Origin: Zymoseptoria tritici IPO323
Lineage: Eukaryota > Ascomycota > Dothideomycetes > Mycosphaerellales > Mycosphaerellaceae
Length of the DNA stretch: 64,000 bases
Direction of reading: 5' to 3'
Assembly (NCBI RefSeq): GCF_000219625.1
Contig: NC_018216.1
Location: 2,232,001 to 2,296,000, forward strand
The notes beneath the pieces are model-generated. The model had not been told where the DNA came from. It ran no database searches and worked only from the letters and a program-made list of their open reading frames with translations. Position numbers and translations under genes: made by a program. Positions 21,524 to 31,454 of the stretch are shown in pieces (positions within the stretch are counted from its first letter, which is position 1; each line of letters begins with the position of its first letter).

Positions 21524-22081
21524 TCAAGAATCTATCGATACCTTATTGATCGTTGTGCAGAACGAACCGCCTTCCACATCTATGATGAGGACAGACACAT
21601 CTTTGAACTCGCCGGCACGAATGATGAGGCTGGGGGGTTGGAAGACGTCTAGTGCCGCCTTTCGACAGGAGAGGTCGATCTTGGTTGCCATTTTCCAGAG
21701 TTCACGTCGCCCTGGCGGCACGAAGGGCTTGCTTCTCTCAGAGCGACCGAATGTCTATTCAACTTCATCTCTGGATGCATTTTCCAAGCACGACTCGAAT
21801 GCTGACTCGGCCCCAGAAGAGAAATGGAGCTCACATCGGATGATCGAAGCCTGCCTCTGGTGAAGACTGGGCAACGGTGACTCGCCGGCTTCTTGCAACG
21901 CCCCTGCCAGATGGGAGAGAGAACTCGTAGAAGCCTTCTCTCTGCATCTCTTCCCCATGATCCCGGGATGCAATAGCAGTCTGGTCCAAAAGCACGATTT
22001 GCCGTAAACCACCGCTTTCGGCTTCGTCAAGTCTCTGTATAGAACACGAAAAGTTGTCACCGTCGTGGAAATGGGCTTTGG
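21524..22081 (-). CDS. possible small gene or relic, uncharacterised
   Basis: Two frames with protein-like composition join across a plausible intron: donor GTGAGC near 21839, acceptor CTGAGAG near 21743. The first contains AHFHDGDNFSC and GLRQIVLLDQTAIASRDHG. The second contains FVPPGRRELWKMATKIDLS and ends VSIDS. The 5' end is unclear because the frame lacks an ATG; an upstream acceptor (CTAAC branch, CAAAG) suggests a missing first exon. I do not recognise the family. It could equally be a gene fragment. Confidence 0.3.
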
Positions 22082-22602
22082 GGCCACAGTCATTGTTAGG
22101 CACAGCACAGCTCAGCTCTCCAACATCCCAACGCCGGTGTCCCTACTGCGCAAGATATTAAGCAGAATACGCGGAAGTTTTCGATGCGAGGACGACCAGT
22201 CCATCGCCGACCACCGTGCCTTGGGACCGTCGATGGTTCCCAAGATGGAATGGAGCAACCACGCTGCTCTTCTGCTCGATCCGTCCGGGCTGCACCAAAG
22301 CTCTCATTCACCACGAATCCGGATCTCGCACCCATTCTGAATGCGGTGGAAGGCCGTGAGTGATCAGCTCCACTTTCTTACTCTCGTTACTCAAGCACAT
22401 GCGATTCCAATTGTGCTGACAATCATTGCTCACGCGCATGTGATTCCCGCTCTGGGCTTTCGTTGTACGTGCATTGCCCATGGACCGGCGCCGGCAACCG
22501 CGGCCATTCACGTACGCGCAAGCGTAACGCAGAAAGAGCTTAGCCTTCCTAAGCATCAAAAACATCAACATCAAAATTCTCATCTCTACATACACCGCCA
22601 TC

Positions 22603-23545
22603 ATGTCACCCGAAATGGCAGCCTACTTCGCGCAAGCCGATGCAGCGGTAGCCCACGCAATCAGTGGCTACGGGCCTCGCCTGCAGCTCCCAGCACTTAA
22701 CGCGATATGCGGTAGCAAGGAAGAGTACGACGATGCAAAAGGGAAGCAATACGCCGCGACCAAACCGCCGAAAGACTACAAACCTGCGCGAGAGACATTC
22801 TTCGATGACCTGGATCAGCGCAGCGCTCACATCAATCGGGATGTCATCATGGCGGCGAGACTCTCGATATACCGCTTCGGAGCCATCAGCGTAGAGGACG
22901 TCTGGGACAAGATTGCGCACTTCTTCCCGAAACAGACCTTGCGCAAGCATTGGCAGCGTTGTGCTGCAGTCGAGCAGAATGCTAGTCTCGAATCCCGACG
23001 CGCATTCCATCTCTTCGTTCTGCGCACCATTCACCGTACCAGTGGACTTGGATTCTGGATGGCGCAGTCGAGATTCCACGACCGCTACGACACCTTCGAA
23101 GCATGGTATGTCAAGTGAAGGGCCAATCTTGGACAATAGCTGACCTTGGCTTAGCTACGACGAACTGCCACTATACTGTGACACCAAGACGCTCGTAGAG
23201 GAAGGAAAGACCGTTTCGTTGGAAAACATCCACGCCGTCGACACCAATCCCGCGACCATGGACAAGACTGATGTTCGACATTCGTACAAACTGTTGAACA
23301 AAACACGGTTCCTCATGAACTGCGAAGCCGCATACAATTCCCTGCTCCGTGGATTAGGAGACAACGCAACCTTATGGCCTGCCCGATGGGCTTGGCAGGG
23401 ATCCGCAAGAACGGCTCAGGTACAGGCGATTGAAGCCTTGACGCACGACCTGCAAGACGTGCCGAGCACATACTTTTGGCTGGATTACGAACCACCCAGA
23501 CGGCCAGTCGCCCCTATCAATGATCCCGTCAGGTATGGGAGGTGA
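22603..23545 (+). CDS. hypothetical protein
   Basis: Two exons, 22603-23105 and 23155-23545, joined with donor GTATGT and acceptor CTTAG, give 297 residues. The first exon encodes a helical protein with ETFFDDLDQRSAHINRDV and SIYRFGAISVEDVWDKIAHFF. The second adds YDELPLYCDTKTLVEEGK and DVRHSYKLLNKTRFLMNCE. No signal peptide or membrane segment is seen and the family is not recognised. The 3' end is uncertain: another frame just downstream reads VWEVNKTDRDTVKFHV, so a further intron or a frameshift near 23535 may hide the true C-terminus. Confidence 0.5.
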
Positions 23546-23817
23546 ACAAGACTGATCGGGACACCGTCAAGTTCCATGTTTGCGCCGCGGTCTCGCAGTG
23601 AGACCATGACATTCAGTTCTTCCAATGATAGCCAGCCAAACAGGGCGCGAAGTACAGGACCTCGTGGCATTGCAGAATGCCAGGGGGAAGAGTGACACGA
23701 TTCCAGTGCGTATGTCGACCACTTCGAAAGCATGTTGGGGCTCCGGGACAGGAGTCGGGGCAGCAATTGGGAATTCAGCGCACATGTCAGCTTGACTGAA
23801 CAAATTCAGGGAGAAGC

Positions 23818-25740
23818 TTATGTTTGACCAATGTCTTCCGCACTGCTATTGCGTTTGACACATGAAGGAGGCGCCGCATAGGCGCCGGTCTTTGGATCAG
23901 AAGTTTGCGGCAGTCTATCTAAGGTCAACATCAAACGGCTTGACACCTGGCTTGTCAGCCTCTGCAACTTCTGCTGGGGCTCGAGCATTCTCGCCCGCAT
24001 GTCCTTGCGATTCTGGTCCAACCCGTCGTCCTCCTCAGCTTCATCGTCGTCGTCGTCGATCTCATCATCACTCAGCATACTCCGCGTCGCTGACATCCTC
24101 GCAATTGGCAAGCCATCATCGTCGTTCATTTCATCGTCATCACCTGGCAGAGCCAGTTCTTTATGTTCGACCAGAAGGTCGTCTACATTGCCGTCATCGT
24201 CCTCTGCGTCGATGAGACCGAAGTCATCCTCATCCACCAGGAATTCTTCTCCATCAGATTCAGTGGGCCGCTTGAGCTTTGCCTTCTTTGCTTGCGGAAG
24301 GTCTTCTTCTGCGTCATCATCATCACAGAAGATCTTGCGCTGCTGCTGAGCTTTGGCGCTCAGAGTCGTCTTTCTCATCCCACGATCCTCTGAGACGGCG
24401 ACCTTCGGCTGTCCGCTCTGCTTCTGCCAGGCTTCGACTTCGGCTCCACGCTCGCTCCAGCGTTGTCGTCAATCTCGCCGTCGTCGCTGCTCTGCTTCTT
24501 TGCTGTCTTTCTCGCCGTCTTCTTGGGCTTCTCGCCTCCATCATCATCACCCTCATCCTCATTTCCAATGTCTGCGCCATGCCGCGTACAAAAGGAGGAT
24601 CATCGTCTCCTGCTGGAGCAGTGTCTTCTTTGGTCGGCTTTGGACGTTTCGGACGAGGGAGGTCGGGGTCGAACATGCTCTTCGAGATCTTGACCTGGTC
24701 CAATTGAGAACCAATCTTGGCGACGGCTTCGGGGTCCTTCTAATCCCAGTTCAAGACTACGAAGTTCTCGAACGTGGGCTCGGGGCGCAGACTGCGGTCC
24801 TGAGGATCGCGGAGATCGGCTAGAGTTGATGAGCCGGCAGAAGAAGTCGATCATTTGCTCCCCGTGGCGTTCATGCGCGAAGACGAGGCCGCGGATATGG
24901 AGCTCTCGAATGTTCCAAGTGACGCCCGCCATACCACGCATGCCGAACACAAAGCAGTATAGCCAGGTGAGGAACAAGGTCTCGGTACAAATGACACCCA
25001 CCGACCATTGCACCAGAGCCACAAACGGGTTAAGCGGCGACCGAACCACACGCAACACATCCAGTAGCCCCAGCCTTCAGGCATATCTTCTTCCTCACCG
25101 GGAAAGGGACAGCCATCTTCTCCGCGCGGGACTTTGATACCAGTCTTTTGCTCACCGGCGTTGATGATCTGGTTGATCAGAGGTTTGAGGCGCTTCTCGA
25201 AGTCGTCCTCGGTCGGGCAGGGTTTCCAATCCTTCTTGGGAGGGCGTGGCGCTTTGGCATATTCGTGCAGACGCTTCTCGATGTCTGCGGAGACGGGACC
25301 CAGAAGCTTCTCGGACTTACGCTGGTAGTCCAGACGCGCCTGGGCCTGTTCGAAGATCGTCCCAGTCAACCGAGCAGCCTTGACATGCCGTCTGGAGATC
25401 CACGGCGTACATGTCGAACTCCTGCTGCAGAATCTCGTTCACCCGCTGACGCAGGGCTCCTCGCTCTGGACCAGAGGCAGTCTTCAACTTGAATTCTACC
25501 TTTCTCCTCATGAGATAGGCGGCGATGGAGCCAGGGTTGGAGTTATGTTTGCCGGACTGCATCCACATTGACGTGGGACCGACATTGAGTGGGTCGGAGG
25601 TGTGTGAACCCTTCGTGCCATCACCACGACGTACGCTCTGGAAAATGGCGTCCTAAGACAGCCTGTCCCACGGCTCCTCGGTATTGTCGGTACGGAGCTC
25701 GCCAGGCTGATAGACGTCCTCCGACGCACCTTCATCATTA
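23818..25740 (-). pseudogene. decayed copy 2 of an unknown tandem gene family
   Basis: A chain of minus-strand frames that reads as one protein once interruptions are ignored. In order: NPGSIAAYLMRRK, TASGPERGALRQRVNEILQQ, a coiled coil around FEQAQARLDYQRK, the module GCPFPGEEEDMPEGWGYWMCC, a hydrophobic stretch, RGLVFAHERHGEQM, PEPTFENFVVLNWD, a basic segment and a long Asp/Glu-rich tail. It is broken by in-frame TAG codons at 25653-25655 and 24740-24742 and by at least two frame changes (near 25385 and 24560). Protein-level similarity to copy 1 upstream shows a tandem duplication. The acidic tail and KKAKLKR motif hint at a nuclear ancestor; function is unknown. Confidence 0.5.
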
Positions 25741-27781
25741 GTGTTGGCGAGGCCGATGATATGCCTCGCTTCGTCTTTCGCATTTCGCTTGTGCGATGGA
25801 TGAGGGAAAGCCTTGCGCTCGACTCCGATCAAGATCGACAGATTCTTGACACTCGCAAATGTTGGTTCACGAACCTAAATGTGGCCCGCCCAGACCCAGC
25901 ACATCCAAGAAGACCAGCTCTCAAACATGTCCTCTTCATCGCCAAGGAACGGTGAGCGCCCTTCTCCGCGAACCGCACATTGGAGCTCTCGAGCTCGGCC
26001 GGTTGACGTGTTGACAGGAGTGAGTCTCGAAGGGCATGGTTGGTAAGACCGGCGGTAAAGGCAGTCGAAGTATGTGTCCCAGCTGAGTTCTTCTAGTGTC
26101 TGGAAGTCCTGAGAGCATTGCTTCAACTCAGGAGCACGCGGGCGATACACGCTGCGGCGGACTGCTCGAAGTTGACACGCACATTCGTATACGCACGGTC
26201 GAACTCAGCGGCATTGACCTTGATGCGGATTTCGAGCGGAGGCAATTCTACACGCAGCCCACGGCGGCGAAATCTTGTCCATTGCACGTCCAATGCGACG
26301 CACTGTGAGGGTTCCTCACTAGCCGCGGAGCTGGAAATCACCTGCACAGCGCCAGTCTGTATTCGCGGCCTGGTAGACCGACGCTCCATGAGCTTCAGCT
26401 ACCATCAACATTCTTGAACTCCCAAGTCAGCGTTCCGATGCACAGTGCGATCGACTATCGATGGAGTTAGCGTCTATGACAGGAGGTCAATCTTGGATGA
26501 ACGGATTTCACCTACCCTCTGAGGTGACCGAAGTACAGTGGTATAGGACCTATATTCAGCGGAATCAGCGCATTGGCAGTATACAGACCTTTGGCACCAT
26601 CCTCACGCCGAACGGTCTGGAATCTGCTTTGTCTTGCGCGTGAGTTTCTTCCTGTCGAGCTTGACGCTTCCAAACACGTCGTGTAGTGGCCGCGTGCTCC
26701 ATCCAGACGTGCTCCAGAGCGTCCTTGACGGCGGACGCTGTAGAGAGCCTTGCAATCGTAGATTTCGCACTTGCCTTCGAGGCGTCAGCGTGTGTTTCAT
26801 ACACGGAGGTGAGAAATACTTACGAACTGCGTTGCATCAACCCACGTAGCGCTGCACAAGGCTCTCGATGTAGGCAGCAATGGAGTCACGCGACTTGAAC
26901 GAACACTGCGGTTTGCCCGACGTCTGCACAGACTAGCTCCAGAATGCGCAAAACCCTCTGGCCCAATGGTGTCTAGCCTTGTGGGCCGTGCTGATGAGGG
27001 CTTCCGACGCAGTGAACCCAGCTCGCGTCTTGAACATCGCACCGGCGGGGAGCGCAGAGACTGCTGGAAGGTTCGTGTTGATTTTGCTACGCGTACAGGC
27101 GACGATGTGAAAAGATGCGACATGCTGTAGAACGACCGCAACGTGGTCGCCGACTGCTCTCCACTGCGACGCAGAAATGGTATCTTCGCTGTCATATTGA
27201 TAGGTCCCAACGCACTCTTCTTGATGTCTCGTAGATGGGTGGCATTGGCAGTGGGCCGATGGAAAATGAGACTGTTCTTTTGGACATGGGCGGTGCACGA
27301 AACCTTGCGCACTTCTGGAGAGGGTGAATAGAATTGAAACTCTCTGGAAGCAACGGCTTTGGTGCCTCTGATGCCTGCTCCCATTTCGCGACTTCGTTCA
27401 GCTGCCGAAAGCCAGAGAGGGCGATGAGAGTCTTGGAGGTCTCAACCTCAGCTGGCGGAGAGTTGCAAGTAGACGGTCTCTGTCCCCAAGGTTGGTGAGA
27501 CCTTCAGCGAAGGCCGCAGTTGTCTGGTAGCCGCGGGTCTCAAGTTCTCTCCGGGCCTTGAACAAGGTGGTATCAACGACCGTAGGGGTTGGACGACTGT
27601 CTTCGTCCTCATTCTTCTCCGTAGCCATCGACTCGGCTTCCTCCACATCGACTGCGAACTCCGCGGTTTCCGGCTCAGACTCTTGTGGTGGATTGTCACT
27701 ACTGCGGGAATTGATGCGTTTCATGGTCTTTAGCGTCTGTCCTCCTTGATTCTTCTTCCGTTTCAGCGTGTTCCGCGCCAT
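25741..27781 (-). pseudogene. decayed copy 1 of the same tandem gene family
   Basis: Starts at an ATG at 27781 with a basic N-terminus (MARNTLKRKK) and an open frame to 27398. It then continues through several frames with recognisable parts: KTLIALSGFRQLNEVAKWEQ, SGKPQCSFKSRDSIAAYIES, TASAVKDALEHVWMEHAATT, FDRAYTNVRVNFEQ, SPFLGDEEDMFESWSSWMCW and REPTFASVKN. These occur in the same order as in copy 2. An in-frame TAG sits at 25875-25877 and frames change at least four times. The first 127 codons might still be expressed as a short protein. Not recognised outside this pair. Confidence 0.45.
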
Positions 27782-28048
27782 ACTGAAGGGCTTTGCTTGT
27801 GTAAACGGGGGAATGGCGTGTGAGGCTATCGAGATGGTAGGGAAGAATCGAAGGGTGTTGGGTCGGATAGCGTGAAGCAGAGACGAATTTGCCGCCTGTG
27901 CGAATTTCGTCCTTGGTATTTTTCGATTTCTGCAGCGCGGCCTCATGCGCAGCAAACGCAACATAATTATCGACTTGCGCTCCCAAACCGCGCTCTCCTC
28001 TACCATCTCTTTACACTGTGCCATACCAAACACCCAGCAGTCTTCAAC

Positions 28049-28790
28049 ATGGCAGACTCAATCGATCCATTCCTGGACCAACACATTCTCTACGACACTG
28101 AATACGATGCCATCATCGACATGGTCGGGCACGGCGAAGAGGCGCCGCCAGACTGGCCGGCGGTGGCCATTCGAGTCGACCAGGCACTGAGCGACCCGGC
28201 GTTGCCGCGCTGGTACCGGGCTGAGTATCAGCTCATTCGCGCGATGTACGCTCACGATCCGGAGTCGCACCTCAACCATGCGCGTGCGTCCGTTGCCGAC
28301 ATGGTCCAAGTACTTCGGGACGATGAGAAGTCAGCGGAGGAGATTGACGAGCGTCTCGCGCCTCTGCGGGACCTGCTCACTATCATCGAAGGCGCACTCC
28401 AGGAGAAGGAGACGTCCAAGGAACGGTATGCATGATCACTGCGCCAAGACCGCCCTGCTTACCTGTCTGCTTGCTTGCTTACCTGTTTGCTTCCTTGCTG
28501 CGTTCTCTGTGTGCCGCCTTCCTCGCTTTGCCACTCTGCTCCGCCTCATATGTTTTGCTCTTTCGCCGCATGGACCGTGCTAATACCACCTCAGGACCGA
28601 GACCACGTCGAACGAGAATAACGTGGCCGGGAAACCGGCCCAGACGGGTCCAGCGACGACATCTGCTGCGGCGGTGCGGCCGGAGGAAGACCACGGGGAG
28701 CTCGTGATGGTCGATGAGGAGGAGCTGAAGCAGGACGAGCAGAGCGACGGCGCAGCCATGCCGATGGACGGGGACAAGGGCGCAGATTGA
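28049..28790 (+). CDS. hypothetical acidic protein
   Basis: Two exons, 28049-28425 and 28595-28790, encode 190 residues; the intron is 169 nt, long for this window, with donor GTATGC, branch GCTAAT and acceptor CTCAG. The N-terminal half is helical (ILYDTEYDAIIDMVGHG, PPDWPAVAIRVDQAL, WYRAEYQLIRAMYAH). The C-terminal half is disordered and acidic. The family is not recognised. A broken relative lies 0.9 kb downstream. It is divergent from the decayed family on the minus strand, with about 270 bp between starts. Confidence 0.55.
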
Positions 28791-29059
28791 TAGCACCAGA
28801 TACACGCGATAATTTCGAAGCCCGTCTTTGCCCTTCTGTGGTCCGAGAGTCCCAAAAGCTTTGCTGCCATTCAGGAGGCACACGATGGTCTGATCTTCTC
28901 TTCCCTTGCTGCACGGCGGTCGTCACTTCTTCTGCGATTGCGGGTGGGGATCTCTGACCTGGACTTGGAACTGTCCTGCTTTCCCTGGCAGTTATTGAAT
29001 TCGAGCCATCTCCTTACCTCATACACAGCGCAAGCCAGCCTGCAATATTCCATTATAGC

Positions 29060-29440
29060 AGCCACCACTGACGACTTATATCCCGCTCAGCACGCAGCCG
29101 ACGATGCCCAGCATGACGCCATCAGCGCCATGCTGGGTGATGAAGACGACGAGTCCGAATGGCCGGCGCTTTCCAGTCTGTCGAACAGGCTCTCCGCGAT
29201 CCTACTCTTATACCCTGGCCCCTCGTCGAATACCATATTGCCAACACGAGATACCGAGTCCGAATGGCCGACGCTTTTCAGTCTGTCGAACAAGCTCTCG
29301 GCCATCCTACTCTTGCACCCTGGCCCCGAGCCGAATACCATATCGTCAACATGAGATACCGACTCGGGGTGGGCCGGCGACCGCATCTGCTACTCCGGCG
29401 AGAAATGAGGACGACGAGAAGCACTTTCGGGGCGGGATGA
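29060..29440 (+). pseudogene. broken relative of the 28049 gene
   Basis: Reads AQHDAISAMLGDEDDESEWPA in one frame, then AFQSVEQALRDPTLIPWPLVEYHI in another. Together they align with YDAIIDMVGHGEEAPPDWPAVAIRVDQALSDPALPRWYRAEYQL of the upstream gene (shown here in pieces only). A frameshift near 29160 separates the two parts and no start or splice site restores it. It carries a 105-bp internal tandem duplication. A recent dead duplicate is the best reading. Confidence 0.5.
29151..29360 (+). repeat. 105-bp tandem duplication, two copies
   Basis: Units 29151-29255 and 29256-29360 both begin GAGTCCGAATGGCCG and end GAGATACC, differing at roughly a dozen positions. The length is a multiple of three, so each unit encodes the same 35-residue block (AFQSVEQAL ... 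EYHI). Confidence 0.85.
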
Positions 29441-29779
29441 CGAGCGCGCAGAGTGACTGGACGAGTCTATGAGGTGGAAGCAAGAGGGGACGTGGAAAGG
29501 AATGGAGAGGAGGTGTTGCTGTGGCTTTCTCAACAATGGAACCTTGAACATGGAGCCCGCTTACTAAGTATATCCCGCACTCGAGCAGGGCAGTCCTCTT
29601 TCTGTCCATTCCAATGAAGGGTAGAACTTGATCTCCATTTGCTGTACGGTATACACAACCGATTTACTCATCGGAATATCTGGTCGGTTTAGATGGAGGA
29701 TGGAAATGTAGAGTAGGTGTCAAGAATTTCGCATCTGCGCTCTCGCAAGTCAACTTTTCCATCAGCACGAAACAACAAC

Positions 29780-31228
29780 ATGGAAACCGCAAACTCAGCC
29801 GCATTACTTCTACTGGATCTCCCTTCATCCGCACTCGCTGGCATTGATCTCCTCTCCTTCACTGTCACGCCTCGATTCCGTGGAGTAAAAGACATCCCAG
29901 CTCCTGGCTTTCACTTCGCATTCGCCGGCACAACCACAGCTTTTTCAGAGAGGCACGGCCATTGGATATATTTTCCTGGAAGTACACAGACGTCAGACTT
30001 TCCGCTCTTTGTCGTCCGATGGATTGCCAACGACGAGACCCTGGCGTTGGAACGAGATGAGGCAGAAAAATTACGCTGGCGGGCAAATCTGGGAAGCATC
30101 TGGAAAGAAGGCCTAACGCCATATCGACAGTCGTCGTCAGACCGAAAGAATGGCGAAGCAGAAGAGGAGCTCAATGACTGGCCTACTCTGATATCAGAGA
30201 TTACAGCGTCACTTCTGACGAGAATCACTGGTGGCAACTCCAACGCATGGCATCTAACATCTGCAAGCTCTGCCAAGCGAGACCTTGAGGATATACCTGG
30301 ACTGAACGACAACGATAAGAAGGAACTGCAGACTGATAGCGAACTCAACTTTCTCCCTATCGAGCTGAAGCAGACATGGCGGGAAGGTGCGACTGGCCGA
30401 GAGCGGACGGAGGCCGCACAGGACCGGAGTTGGGCGTTGGAGAATGTCGTGCGGCCGCAGTGTAGTGATGGAGATATCAATGAGGTGAGAGGAAACATAC
30501 GGAGGTAATACTGAGATCACTCTGACATTTCACAGGTCATCGGCGAACTTCAATTCTGCTTCCTCATGGTCCTCACAATCAACAACTTCTCCTGCCTAGA
30601 ACAATGGCGACGAATCCTAACCCTACTCTTCACCTGTCGAGCCGCGGTTGTCAAACACCCGGACCTCTTCATCAAAGCCATTGCCGCCCTCCGCCTCCAA
30701 CTCCAACACTGCAAAGACGCCGAAGGCGGCCTGATCGACCTCGCTGACGAGAGCGGATCCCTCCTCAAAACCCTCCTCGCACGATTCAGAAAAGGTCTAG
30801 AAGGTCTGACCGGAACAGCGGTAGCCGACGTCGTCGATGAGCTGGACGACCTGGAAGACTATCTCCGCAACGAACACGGCTGGCAGTTCGGCGGCGACTT
30901 CGCTCGAAGCGGCGTATTGGAGCTGGAAGACGGCGAGCAGGTTCAAATGGACAGCACGGCGTTCGACGAAGACGACGAGACGGGAGAGTTTGCGCCGCAG
31001 ATTGTGGATCTAACGCCTGAGCAGGCGAGATTGCTGAATGTCAAACCAGAGGACGCGAGAGATCTGGGATTGAGCTTGAGTAGAGCGAGTCTGGCGGATC
31101 GCAGGGTGGTGAGTGAGGTTGTTGAGGATAGTGGGAGTGATGATGAAGTGGAGGAGGTGGTGAGGGAAAACGAGAGTGACTCGGAAGAGGAGATGCAGGA
31201 TTTGGAAGACATGGACGCCAGGTATTGA
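29780..31228 (+). CDS. AAR2: AAR2 splicing factor (U5 snRNP assembly)
   Basis: Two exons, 29780-30484 and 30536-31228, phase 0, encode 465 residues. The N-terminal AAR2 domain is recognised from LLLLDLPSSALAGIDLLSFTV, RFRGVKDIPAPGFHF and WIYFPGS. The C-terminal domain has GELQFCFLMVLTINNFSCLEQW followed by a helical repeat region with LRLQLQHC. A long acidic tail ends the protein. AAR2 holds Prp8 during cytoplasmic U5 snRNP maturation, blocking Brr2 binding until it is displaced. It is convergent with the coiled-coil gene, with 226 bp between stops. Confidence 0.88.
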
Positions 31229-31454
31229 GGAATTGAGGGAGACCGGTCTCCACAAATTGAACCTCGACCGAGGCCAGCGGCTCATTTTCACCCTTTTCCG
31301 TCCTATGGAATCTTTGATACAGCATTCGTGGTCATAACACATTTGAGTCAGTCCCGAGGCATTCAATCGTTCCGAAATACAACCAGTCCCAAACGCCAAA
31401 GGAACCACCACCCAAGAAATTTTCCCAGTACGATCATCCGACCTGACCACATCA

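Noticed and set aside
23999..24349. Serine-rich plus-strand frame
   Set aside because: Antisense shadow of the Asp/Glu-rich tail of the decayed minus-strand gene.
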